A stretch of DNA of 64,000 nt from the NCBI RefSeq assembly GCF_914767665.1, contig NC_059504.1, positions 12,960,501 to 13,024,500 on the forward strand, in the 5' to 3' direction. The notes beneath the pieces were generated by a model, which did not search any database, was not told where the DNA came from, and was given only the letters and a program-made list of their open reading frames with translations. Below are positions 60,201 through 64,000 of the stretch, one piece after another. Positions within the stretch are counted from its first letter, which is position 1; each line of letters opens with the position of its first letter. Position numbers and translations under genes: made by a program. Source of the DNA: Harmonia axyridis. Its lineage: Eukaryota; Arthropoda; Insecta; Coleoptera; Coccinellidae.

Positions 60201-62418
60201 AGGTAATTTTCGATAACTCGCCGGCACATTCCAGCAATATCTCACCATTAACTCGATAGATATATTCATTTTGTGGTTCCGAAATTAAACAAAAATAAAA
60301 ACATTTTCATACTCAAAATATGGATCAAATGTTTTCCCACAATTGCTATGAAAAGTAGCATATTCTTCATATCTTACTGCAAAACTATGAATTGCTCATA
60401 CTGTGAGAATAGTATATTGTGCAACAATCGAAACTTTTCTCACGAGTGAGAAAAGGACTTTCTCCACATGTTCACACTATACTTTCCCTACAACTGAACA
60501 AATTTAAATAATTCAAGTAATGTACCTAATTCAATTCAATGGCCTTCGTTGATAGTCTCTGTTCATTTGTTGCGTTTCCATAGAAACGACTTCTCAAAAG
60601 CCCAATTGCATTTGTCTACCAAGCGAGGTGTGGGCAATGTGCCGTGTGGAATAATATTTCTCACAGTATGAGCAATACATAGTTTTGAAATTGAACAAGC
60701 TATGAAGAATACGCTACTTTCCATAACTGTTGTAGGAAAGTTTTATTCCTCACGGCACTTTCCCCGCACCTCGCTTGATAGACCAATGAAATTGGGCTAT
60801 TGAAGTCGTTTCTGTGGAAATGCAAGAAATGCATTGATACTGTCAACAATAACAATCAGGTACATTACTTGTATCATTCAAGTTCAAGCGGTTGCAGGAA
60901 AAGTATGGTGTGCAACATATAGAGAAAGTCCTTTTTCTCACTTGTTTTTCACAACAAACTTCCACACTCGTGAAAAAAATTGAACTTTCCCCACTTGTTG
61001 CACAATATACCATTTTCTCAAAATCTGATTTTATTTGTCAATATCGTCACCTTCGAAAGAGACACATGTACTCCAATGCTCCCCTAATTTTTCAGTAGAT
61101 CCTCTGTAAAAAGATTCGTCTTTGTTTTACTACAGCAAATTTTTAGTCCCAGGAGCATTCTTTCAATGTCAGCAAAAATATATCACCAAATCTGGAGAAT
61201 AAGCTGGGTGGTCAACTAGTTAGAAGCACAATTCGTTCAATTTGAATTTTTTATTCATTACCGAATGCATTGTTTTAGTTTCTGTCAATTAGCTACTTAC
61301 AAATGTTTTTTTGAGTTTAATGAATGCCCTTCATACTATCGAGAATTTTTCAACTGTCAACAGTCATTTAATTCCGGAGATATGCCAATGGTACATTTTG
61401 AAAACTCCACCTGTATGTTCAACAAATGACAACACTGAAAGATGTTAGTAGACTTCCCTATTGAAATGTATCTTATTGATATGCGCCCTTGGCCTAGTTA
61501 GCGTAGATCTTATTCCAAAGGATATATTTCAATCTTTATTAATTTGAAAATTGTGAGAAATTCAGGGTGAAATCAAATAAAACTATCTGGTCATTGAATA
61601 TTGAAAAAATATTTACCGATATATCGTATAAACAGTCACCATGACATAGACCCTTATGAATTTGGGACACCCTGTACTCTATATCTAACTAGATTGGATT
61701 TGCTGTAAACAACTCATTTGATTGTGTTTCATTTTGTCAGCTGATAATTTCAGTAATACGTTATCAAAATCAATGAGATTTAATGAAAATGATAAATTCA
61801 TATAAGGCTCCATATACAGTATTTATCTATCGCCAGTATACACATATCTCACGTAATACGTGATCCTGAGCCTAGGAGTTCGATTGAAGTGCTTTATGGC
61901 GTCGAATATACTCCATAACAGAATTTATGTGTAGACATAATGGCAGCTAAATAACCTCATAGCTTGATAAGTAGCAGGATTTTCGGAAGAATATTGATGA
62001 TAAGTTCATTGACGTTAAGATGACAGGGTCCCGCTTTTGTTATCTGAATTTGATTGATTGACTTTTGAAAAGTTTCAATACTCCAGCAGGAATATTTTAT
62101 TTTCAACTATTTCCCTTCCTGAGATATTTGAGTTCATTAAAATACACAGTTAGTGATTTCCTAATTTAACATAAATTCAGGTAGTATATCATTTAAGGTG
62201 AAACCTGATCAATATTTAAAGTGAATATGAGATCCGATGTATGAGTTCAGCAGGAGTGCCACTAAGTGGAAGGGTTGTGTTTCCGTGATAAATGTTCTTT
62301 ACCTCACATTCTCATGTCGGCTCATATAGATCTTCTTGAACTGGCTATCAGCACGATCCAAATCCTGCCGCATTTGTACTGCAACGTGTTCAGGTAACAC
62401 AGAGAGCAGGAGTTGTTC
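23882..62418 (-). CDS. Ac3: membrane adenylyl cyclase, ADCY3/Ac3-like, 5' partial
   Basis: It converts ATP to cAMP at the plasma membrane, downstream of G-protein signalling. Eighteen coding exons with consistent phases give 845 C-terminal residues (numbered here from 62418). They run C1a (1-218), C1b linker (219-~310), second membrane block of six helices (~320-518), C2 (~530-775) and an acidic tail. C1a keeps the metal ligands D44 (YADIVGFT) and D88 (LGDCYY), 44 apart as in known cyclases. C2 keeps the adenine-contact K635 (IKTIGSTYMA), D715 (HYDIWG), N722 and R726 (VNVASRM) and K762 (VKGKG), at the same spacing as the classical AC2 residues. Segments such as GVLGQ, ANKMESSG, LECLRFLNEVISDFD and RKPHYDIWGNTVNVASRME favour the ADCY3 type over ADCY8 or ADCY1; that assignment rests on family memory, not a search. 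The N-terminus and first membrane block lie beyond 64000. No stop or frameshift was seen. Confidence 0.93.
24700..25850 (+). mobile_element. non-LTR (CR1/jockey-like) LINE relic in cyclase intron
   Basis: The reverse transcriptase core is readable at 24713-25118: LDFSKAFDSVNHVLL, then GVPQDTHLGPMLFLIYTNEM, then NYADDTNILL with the YADD catalytic box. A TGA interrupts after VATSMSL. The frame resumes at 25136 with LKLNSERTEF and FLGVTVDHYLNW. A degraded C-terminal part (ILTLPAL, SCPNTRHNFF) follows to about 25850. It is opposite in strand to the host gene, 5'-truncated and dead. Confidence 0.85.
26117..26365 (-). CDS. Ac3: cyclase C2 exon (residues 655-737)
   Basis: 249 nt, phase 0-0. Acceptor AACAG/CTTGATG, donor ATACAG/GTAAGA. 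It encodes the C2 core including GINHGPITAGVIGARKPHYD (ends at D715) and IWGNTVNVASRM with N722 and R726, the transition-state-stabilising pair. It starts LDDPVTVRWAHLALLVDF. Confidence 0.95.
26611..27350. repeat. tandem ~392-bp repeat units (family A)
   Basis: Two direct units start with TACAACTGCTATGAAAAGTA at 26611 and 27003. Each contains TAGACCAATGAAATTGGGCT, TCTATGGAAACGCAATAAAT and a palindromic GAGAAAGTCC...GGACTTTCTC segment. The family recurs at 60.33-61.03 kb. Non-coding; possibly a MITE or satellite-like element. Confidence 0.8.
27600..28140 (-). mobile_element. IS630/Tc1-like transposase relic
   Basis: Minus-strand translation gives broken pieces of the same transposase as at 5.6 and 33.1-35.0 kb: an LTQELKP-type region near 27.95 kb, FSDE-type remnants near 27.86 kb, then KMIVEKPLYPQGVT and FYGRNWK. 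Many stops; inactive. It lies in a cyclase intron in the same orientation as the host gene. Confidence 0.65.
28907..29005 (-). CDS. Ac3: cyclase C2 exon (residues 622-654)
   Basis: 99 nt, phase 0-0. Acceptor TTTTCAG/CTACTAG. Encodes LLELPQFQDVIKIKTIGS then TYMAASGLNPSKKVK, with the adenine-specifying K635. Two in-frame donors exist: GTACAC after KKVK (used here) and GTAAAG two codons earlier. Confidence 0.92.
29300..29770 (+). pseudogene. Tc1-like transposase relic
   Basis: Plus-strand frames show GVVVWGA near 29510, then YLSVPTFQSILE-like remnants, RSPDLLPI and finally FIEHVRDLMGGRLKQINLPE. This is the order of the Tc1 core (VWG; second catalytic block; SPDLNPIEHVWD-type end). Frames are shifted. 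Only fragments remain, in a cyclase intron. Confidence 0.55.
29992..30074 (-). CDS. Ac3: cyclase C2 exon (residues 594/595-621)
   Basis: 83 nt. Acceptor TTCCCCAG/ATTTTTA completes a split Asp codon; donor GATGCG/GTAAGT. Encodes FYSEETVNNQGLECLRFLNE then VISDFDA, a signature stretch of the first C2 subregion. Confidence 0.95.
30642..30751. mobile_element. MITE, 110 bp, 22-bp perfect inverted ends
   Basis: TAGCGTATTCGACTGGCTGC at the left is exactly repeated in inverse at 30730-30751. An inner pair of AATTCGAATTAATTCG-type segments adds to the fold. TA-containing ends suggest Tc1/mariner-type mobilisation. Confidence 0.8.
30898..30997. mobile_element. small inverted-repeat element, 100 bp
   Basis: Ends GGCAGCAAAGTA (30898-30909) and TACTTTGCTGCC (30986-30997) are exact inverses; an inner GATTGACTG/CAGTCTATG pair is imperfect. 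A related GGCAACAAAGTA...TACTTTGCT pair lies at 31411-31461. Confidence 0.65.
31024..31085. repeat. perfect 21-bp-arm hairpin
   Basis: ATTGTTCATAATTATATATG at 31024 is exactly inverted at 31065-31085. The loop holds a duplicated GTTCTTACATATATA motif. Confidence 0.8.
31086..31167. repeat. perfect 39-bp-arm hairpin, 4-nt loop
   Basis: Arms 31086-31124 and 31129-31167 are exact inverse complements (AAAAGATTGTTGGAATTGTA at the start), with loop AAGA. It follows the previous hairpin with no gap. It could be a young palindromic insertion or a structured RNA precursor; the sequence alone cannot decide. Confidence 0.85.
31411..31461. repeat. small palindrome cluster
   Basis: The perfect 20-bp palindrome TTTCCTGCCTAGGCAGGAAA (31428-31447) sits between GGCAACAAAGTA and TACTTTGCT ends. 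It appears to be a short relative of the element at 30898. Confidence 0.6.
32135..32360 (-). CDS. Ac3: cyclase exon: M2-C2 junction and C2 start (519-593)
   Basis: 226 nt. Acceptor ATTTCCAG/ATGGAGC, donor TTTTCAG/GTAATA. Encodes MEQVARVLFLWRLEVEEEST, then RRRNEALVYNILPPHVAAHF, LYSQSYSEVGVLFASMPNFS. This is the juxtamembrane helix and entry of C2, in the usual order of the family. Confidence 0.95.
33090..33524 (+). mobile_element. IS630/Tc1-like transposon, 5' part
   Basis: Frames contain VQLTQELKPIDYQQLRIFAG, LEMHKNHLDFYRRIIYSNEA, FHLGGYVNEQNFRI and NPIIIVKSLS. The coding line stops abruptly at about 33524 in GAGCCTCTCC and continues at 34639 after a LINE insertion. Stops show it is inactive. 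Confidence 0.8.
33525..34638 (+). mobile_element. non-LTR LINE fragment with CTAT tail, nested in IS630
   Basis: 5'-truncated non-LTR retrotransposon starting inside the polymerase domain: LLFVDDTTFSI (FVDD box), EWFSVNGLCINREKTQE, IKFLGVFLDSKLSWADHV, YLAMVETHMRYGILVWGNSS, FRLQRRAVRILGG. After a frameshift near 34150 it continues GKSLIRRDFFRLKRS and EFWGVSLYNKLPGG to a TGA at about 34387. A 3' UTR then runs to a CTAT repeat tail (about 34609-34636). Flanking sequence on both sides is one transposon gene, which dates this insertion as the later event. Confidence 0.88.
34639..34985 (+). mobile_element. IS630/Tc1-like transposon, 3' part
   Basis: Resumes with ILNVSLFGAVF in one frame, or HPQRVTVWCGFWAVGAIGTY allowing for the junction codon. 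TGATVTVNGLRYRDLINDFY follows, then degenerate QQDGVT-like, FPDRVIARRGDYNWPPRSCD and stop. Same order as the 5.6-kb copy. Confidence 0.8.
35775..35850 (-). CDS. Ac3: cyclase exon: last M2 helix (493/494-518)
   Basis: 76 nt. Acceptor CTCCACAG/TCCGATAG completes a split Asn codon; donor AAACAC/GTAAGT. Encodes PIEGKYTISTYLLIIGITLT then VLVKH, the sixth helix of the second membrane block. Confidence 0.9.
35964..36217 (-). CDS. Ac3: cyclase exon: M2 ectoloop and helices (409-492)
   Basis: 254 nt. Acceptor TTTTCCAG/CTCTTCT, donor AATAA/GTGAGT. Encodes a Cys-rich extracellular loop with an N-glycosylation site (NCT, Asn at residue 420), then YFSYYTVLVLIGMSLPACLS and KILFMLITALVQTLINLYIL. Confidence 0.93.
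36485..36583 (-). CDS. Ac3: cyclase exon: M2 helix (376-408)
   Basis: 99 nt, phase 0-0. Acceptor ATTTTCCAG/AGATGC, donor GACTCG/GTGAGT. Encodes a basic cytosolic turn (FKQSIFKKK) and the helix ILTTLIILLLGIFNITDS. Confidence 0.9.
37657..37747 (-). CDS. Ac3: cyclase exon: M2 helix (345/346-375)
   Basis: 91 nt. Acceptor ATTCCACAG/ATTCGTT completes a split Arg codon; donor TATCTG/GTAAGT. Encodes FVFLNAIFPSENILYLILIV and LCLGEECEYL. Confidence 0.88.
38079..39239 (+). mobile_element. mariner element copy 2, near full length, inactive
   Basis: 1.16-kb mariner in a cyclase intron, opposite in strand to the host. Inverted ends are at 38079-38105 and 39213-39239. Transposase frames: ERTCPEWFQRFKNGDFDVED and the helix-turn-helix half QQELAGSLGVLQQATSERLK (38288-38539); broken middle where the first catalytic motif reads VTGEEEWIH followed by a stop, instead of the usual Asp; then LQQDKARPHVAKVVKTYFKT and SSDYHLFRSM (38854-39102), with the second and third Asp kept. 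Frameshifts and the lost first Asp mean it is dead. Confidence 0.92.
40086..40247 (-). CDS. Ac3: cyclase exon: C1b end and first M2 helix (291/292-344)
   Basis: 162 nt. Acceptor CCTTACAG/GGAACTAG, donor CCGAG/GTGAGT. Encodes ELVKNTNPTTLIFTDPHKEK and AYLHM, then helix TIFCLFLFIKVTIIVSMMLV. The phase (1 nt, then codons) matches the next upstream exon and rules out a direct junction with the microexon. Confidence 0.9.
40298..40383 (-). CDS. Ac3: cyclase C1b linker exon (263-290)
   Basis: 86 nt. Acceptor CTTTATAG/GAGAACA, donor GACACAG/GTAAGA. Encodes ENNTNRQRQNSADIKERLKK then ELVTRDGH, a charged helical linker. The downstream intron is only 50 nt (40248-40297). It was inferred from phase: it is required to connect the microexon to the next exon. 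Confidence 0.85.
42314..42337 (-). CDS. Ac3: cyclase 24-nt microexon (255-262)
   Basis: Encodes GDSDVETE between acceptor TATATTTTAG and donor GTAAGA. Phase 0-0, so inclusion or skipping keeps frame. The upstream intron is only 53 nt (42338-42390). Acidic peptide in the C1b linker. No protein similarity supports it directly; the paired splice sites and frame do. Confidence 0.7.
42391..42498 (-). CDS. Ac3: cyclase C1b linker exon (219-254)
   Basis: 108 nt, phase 0-0. Acceptor CAACTTTCAG/TTCCAAG, donor ATGAAA/GTGAGT. Encodes FQAPTTDVQNGKTVIPDEDS then CVISEVSSKKKEDKMK, a polar, probably flexible and regulatory segment after C1a. Confidence 0.87.
42609..42747 (-). CDS. Ac3: cyclase C1a end exon (172/173-218)
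   Basis: 139 nt. Acceptor GTTTTCAG/GCGAGTT, donor AAACCG/GTAAGT. Encodes RVHISATTLSFLNGEFEVEA and GYGEKREEALRIAGLKTYFI, closing the C1a fold. Confidence 0.95.
43500..44500 (-). mobile_element. non-LTR LINE fragment in cyclase intron
   Basis: Minus-strand frame 43623-44534: LIFINDLAGI, then LLYADDFKIYLEI (YADD catalytic box), VEEWCRRNGLPLNAGKCNLV, VLTDLGVNFDSRLPFVPHID, ANGMYGLITRIFRYF, YYAYVRSKLEYTSIIWSPCY, VESVQRRCLKLFSYR. This is the palm end and thumb of a CR1/jockey-group reverse transcriptase. About 280 residues remain open, so it is younger than the 24.7-kb copy. The 5' part is missing and the 3' side runs into TA-rich sequence near 43.5 kb. Same strand as the host gene. Confidence 0.9.
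45225..45500 (-). pseudogene. mariner C-terminal fragment
   Basis: Minus-strand frames give RERNLALMNK-like and DVEAYFGSKDKSSYKKGIKS, the C-terminal mariner region also seen at 47.4 kb. A homologous 150-bp block recurs at 54.06-54.23 kb. Confidence 0.6.
46684..46789. repeat. hairpin repeat, 80-bp palindrome
   Basis: Inverted arms span 46710-46789 (TTGATGATTAAAAAGTATTA against TTTTTAATCATCAA, centred on CGCTTTATGATATAAAGCG) with a few mismatches. The head TCAGTCTTTACTTGTCGGAA resembles the repeats at 15.78 and 19.75 kb. Confidence 0.65.
47190..47515 (+). pseudogene. mariner C-terminal fragment
   Basis: Plus-strand frames contain FHQDNTPCHISMEKLHELDF (second catalytic Asp), then SPNEEVITETAAYSEAKDKS and YYKNGIEKLDDRSNRCIALE to the stop. 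The middle is frameshifted. In a cyclase intron, opposite strand. Confidence 0.75.
48206..48364 (-). CDS. Ac3: cyclase C1a exon (119/120-171)
   Basis: 159 nt. Acceptor GTTCTCAG/ATACGTC, donor GCTGG/GTAAGT. Encodes YVQQTANSPVDMRVGIHTGA, VLAGVLGQRQWQFDVYSKDV and ELANKMESSGMA. Conserved C1a core; the GVLGQ and ANKME wording is the ADCY3-like feature. Confidence 0.96.
49536..49760. mobile_element. MITE, 225 bp
   Basis: Inverted ends TATAATGAGCG (left) and CTCGTTATA (right), extending through TTCGTGGTCAA...TTGACCACGAA and GTGCTGTGGAAA...TTTCCACAGCAC. TA at both ends. In a cyclase intron. Confidence 0.8.
50722..50849 (-). CDS. Ac3: cyclase C1a exon (77-118)
   Basis: 128 nt. Acceptor TATTTCAG/AAATATC, donor ATAAA/GTGAGT. 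Encodes KYQQLRIKILGDCYYCISGA with the second metal ligand D88, then RPDHAVMCVHMGLSMVKAI. Confidence 0.96.
51157..51268 (-). CDS. Ac3: cyclase C1a exon (39/40-76)
   Basis: 112 nt. Acceptor TGTTTCAG/CATCCTA completes a split Ser codon; donor GCAGAG/GTAGGC. Encodes ILYADIVGFTAISSTYSAQE and LVKMLNELFARFDKLAE. D44 is the first metal-binding Asp. Confidence 0.96.
53925..54240 (-). pseudogene. mariner C-terminal fragment
   Basis: Minus-strand frame gives GKKFGSNEELIVKFVTFFEN, then AVYRTGIEQSKDSWR, matching the mariner C-terminus. Upstream sequence parallels the 45.4-kb fragment over about 150 bp. Confidence 0.6.
57604..59519 (+). mobile_element. mariner element copy 3, interrupted, inactive
   Basis: 5' UTR (57610-57765) and coding part (58605 on) match copies 1 and 2 but are separated by about 840 bp of foreign sequence. 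Frames: ISERTFRDWFQHVKNGDFGV, KQQELAGLLGVAQQTISKCM, VPYELKPRDVEWRFF, RRSI..YNELSKPTERITDD. The second catalytic motif reads QHGNALPHV, with Asp replaced by Gly. After VKTYLETLK the SDYHLF region is deleted, joining straight to the C-terminal RWEKVVASDGQYF-like end. The 3' inverted end is at about 59495-59519. Confidence 0.88.
57766..58604. mobile_element. ~840-bp insertion inside mariner copy 3
   Basis: Bounded by GGGATGTTGC near the left and GCAACATCTT near the right, a short inverted match. A CAGGGTGTCCC motif at 58244 suggests a further insertion or an end of another element inside. No coding sequence recognised; edges approximate. Confidence 0.5.
60335..61030. repeat. family A repeats, inverted pair
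   Basis: Units related to those at 26.6-27.35 kb. An inverted copy carries GCGTTTCCATAGAAACGACT near 60578. A direct copy carries TAGACCAATGAAATTGGGCT near 60779. CTATGAAAAGTAGCATATTC occurs near 60346. Opposed copies make this cluster able to fold on itself. Confidence 0.75.
62303..62418 (-). CDS. Ac3: cyclase exon: M1-C1 junction (residues 1-38 as seen)
   Basis: 116 nt, most 5' exon in view. Acceptor GTTCGCAG/GAACAAC, donor GTGAG/GTAAAG. Encodes EQLLLSVLPEHVAVQMRQDL and DSQFKKIYMSRHENV, the juxtamembrane entry to C1a. Earlier exons (N-terminus and first six helices) lie right of the window. Confidence 0.95.
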
Positions 62419-63169
62419 CTGCGAACAAAGAAGATTATGAGGAAAGCCAATAATTTATTGAAAAGAATTGGGGCAAGATCAATGTTGAATCCTGTTTTGT
62501 ACTTTCATGGATTATTTTTATGAAATAAGATTTTCAAAAAATTTTAAAATCATTTTAAGTGGTCTTTCATTAAACGTTCACTGAGGTAAGTTGCAAAATG
62601 GCGAAAGCGCTCCATAAAAAAAAATCAATTCGCCTTATACAGGATAATTTTGAATGAATGCGGTAAATTTGAGGTGTTGAGACTCAGACGAGAATTAATG
62701 GAAATTACTCAAATAATTTTTTGTTCTCAGTCCATTTCCCTCCCTGTTACTGCCCTTTGAAATTGAAATTTAGGGAAAAATAGGCTACGGTCAAATGTAG
62801 TCCTATTAACTCATATCAAGTAGATTGGATTCTAATAAAGTCTCAACGATAAATATATTCTTCGTCAAATTTTTCATTTTTTCTGGTTTTCCACTTCAAC
62901 AGGTAGTAACTCAAGTGAGAAGGTGATCGAAACAAAAAAAAATTATTTATCTTTCAAAAATAAACTGGAATCCTAACATCAAATACTCAATTATATGGAT
63001 TCACTAGAAAAAAGAAAAAACTTACAGTTGGCCATGAACTCTCATATATGAAAAAATATCACCAAAAAAAATTTAATTTCTGAATAGGTACAAGTATTTT
63101 TTTGAAATACCAATAGAAGGTGTGCCAGTTATAAAACTTGGATTCTCGAAGAAATAGAGTTATAGTCAA
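62419..63169 (-). other. cyclase intron, no further feature
   Basis: Intron sequence 5' of the last visible cyclase exon. No motif, repeat or RNA recognised. Confidence 0.6.
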
Positions 63170-64000
63170 TGGTGCGAGTGTCTTGGGACAGTTCTCTTAG
63201 CAAACCAGTAAAAAAACCGGTATTCAAATAAGTAACTGATACAAGAAATTTTGATATTTGCTCTTGAGTTGTATTTCTATAAAGTCTCAATCTCGCATCA
63301 TAAAACAATACTCAACGTGCATATTTCCCATATAAGGCTCTAGCCAAATTCTTTTGTATTCTTTCGATACGATTGATGTCTTTGTAATAAAAGTTATTCC
63401 AAATCGGGGTTACATATTCATTATTCCTGCGAACAAAAGGAAAATAAGAAACTTTCAGGGTTTCCTCACTTTCTGAATGCATACGAAATTTTCAGAATGA
63501 AACATAGCATTCTCAAACCCCTGTAATAAATGATAATGATAATTCAGATAATTCATTCCAAAACCTCATCAAATGCTTTCACTCTTAGAATCAACATCAA
63601 GAAAGAGATAGAGAAGTGCTTACGATATTGATATTTTCAGTGTTATGTGTGCACTTGATAAAATGTAAGGACACGTAAGTAGCGCAAGGAACAAATTCAA
63701 ATAGGAACGTATCATCCTGAAACCCCCAAGCATCTTAAGAATTTCTCAATGCAAAATGAATTTGAATGTCATCCGCTTGAGATTCAAAGTGAAAAGAAGT
63801 GGTCTTGAATGAGAACCCTGAGGTACTTCCGATTAAACCCTTTTAACGAACGAATAATCATCCTTCATGATAACGAATTGAATTATATCGCTTCTGAACA
63901 ACTTGACCCAACAGATTCGATATGAAAGCCTTTATTTCGTCGAAGTACCTAAAATCATTTGGGTACATTAAGGAATACCCTGCATGCCTCTAGAGTTCAT
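63170..64000 (-). mobile_element. non-LTR LINE fragment, runs off right edge
   Basis: Minus-strand frames carry EVPQGSHSRPLLFTLN near 63.8 kb (the polymerase PQG/GP-LLF block), a degenerate ADDIQIHFAL just after, and EYVTPIWNNFYYKDINRIER then IQKNLARALYGKYAR near 63.35-63.43 kb (thumb). Frames are shifted; it continues past 64000. Confidence 0.75.

Larger units (their letters stand above)
51269..62302 (-). other. 11-kb cyclase intron
   Basis: The largest intron in view. It contains a mariner fragment (53.9 kb), an interrupted mariner (57.6-59.5 kb) and family A repeats (60.3-61.0 kb). The intervals 51.3-53.9, 54.3-57.6 and 61.1-62.3 kb show no feature I can support. Confidence 0.8.

Noticed and set aside
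1..64000. CRISPR array, prophage, operon or bacterial system
   Set aside because: No regularly spaced short repeats and no dense same-strand gene clusters. Split genes and eukaryotic transposons show an insect nuclear genome.

Overview
This is a stretch of an AT-rich insect nuclear genome, perhaps from a beetle, though I cannot fix the species. The evidence is split genes with GT-AG introns, a metazoan transmembrane adenylyl cyclase, mariner, Tc1-like and non-LTR retrotransposon relics, and many small palindromic elements. There is no prokaryotic or organellar gene organisation. Most long open frames are chance or transposon-derived; the real host coding sequence lies in short exons.

Right two thirds (about 23.9-64 kb, minus strand): one large gene for a class III, membrane-bound adenylyl cyclase. 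Its closest resemblance, from family knowledge, is to the ADCY3 / insect Ac3 type. I assembled 18 coding exons whose splice phases all agree. They give an uninterrupted C-terminal 845 residues: the C1a catalytic domain, a C1b linker with a 24-nt microexon, the second six-helix membrane block, C2 and an acidic tail ending in TAA at 23882. The first membrane block and the start lie beyond the right edge. Both C1a metal aspartates and the C2 Lys/Asp/Asn/Arg/Lys catalytic set are present, so the enzyme should be active. The introns are littered with transposon debris.

Left third: three in-frame plus-strand exons (10942-11085, 13488-13770, 15281-15618) form the 3' end of a second gene. It encodes a Ser/Thr/Pro-rich protein ending in a single C-terminal membrane helix (tail-anchored topology). 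I do not recognise the family, and its 5' end was not found. The two genes are convergent, about 8.3 kb apart. The remaining sequence holds decayed mariner copies, an RTE-like LINE relic, a duplicated 0.26-kb unit within ATTC-type microsatellite, and several inverted-repeat elements.

The most interesting non-coding structures are: a 672-bp foldback element with 275-bp arms that entered a mariner copy at a TA; a LINE fragment that split an IS630/Tc1-like transposon; two adjacent perfect hairpins at 31.0-31.2 kb; and a repeat family shared between the 26.6-kb and 60.3-kb introns. I saw no CRISPR array, rRNA, tRNA or dedicated new system. The unrecognised tail-anchored gene is the best candidate for novelty.
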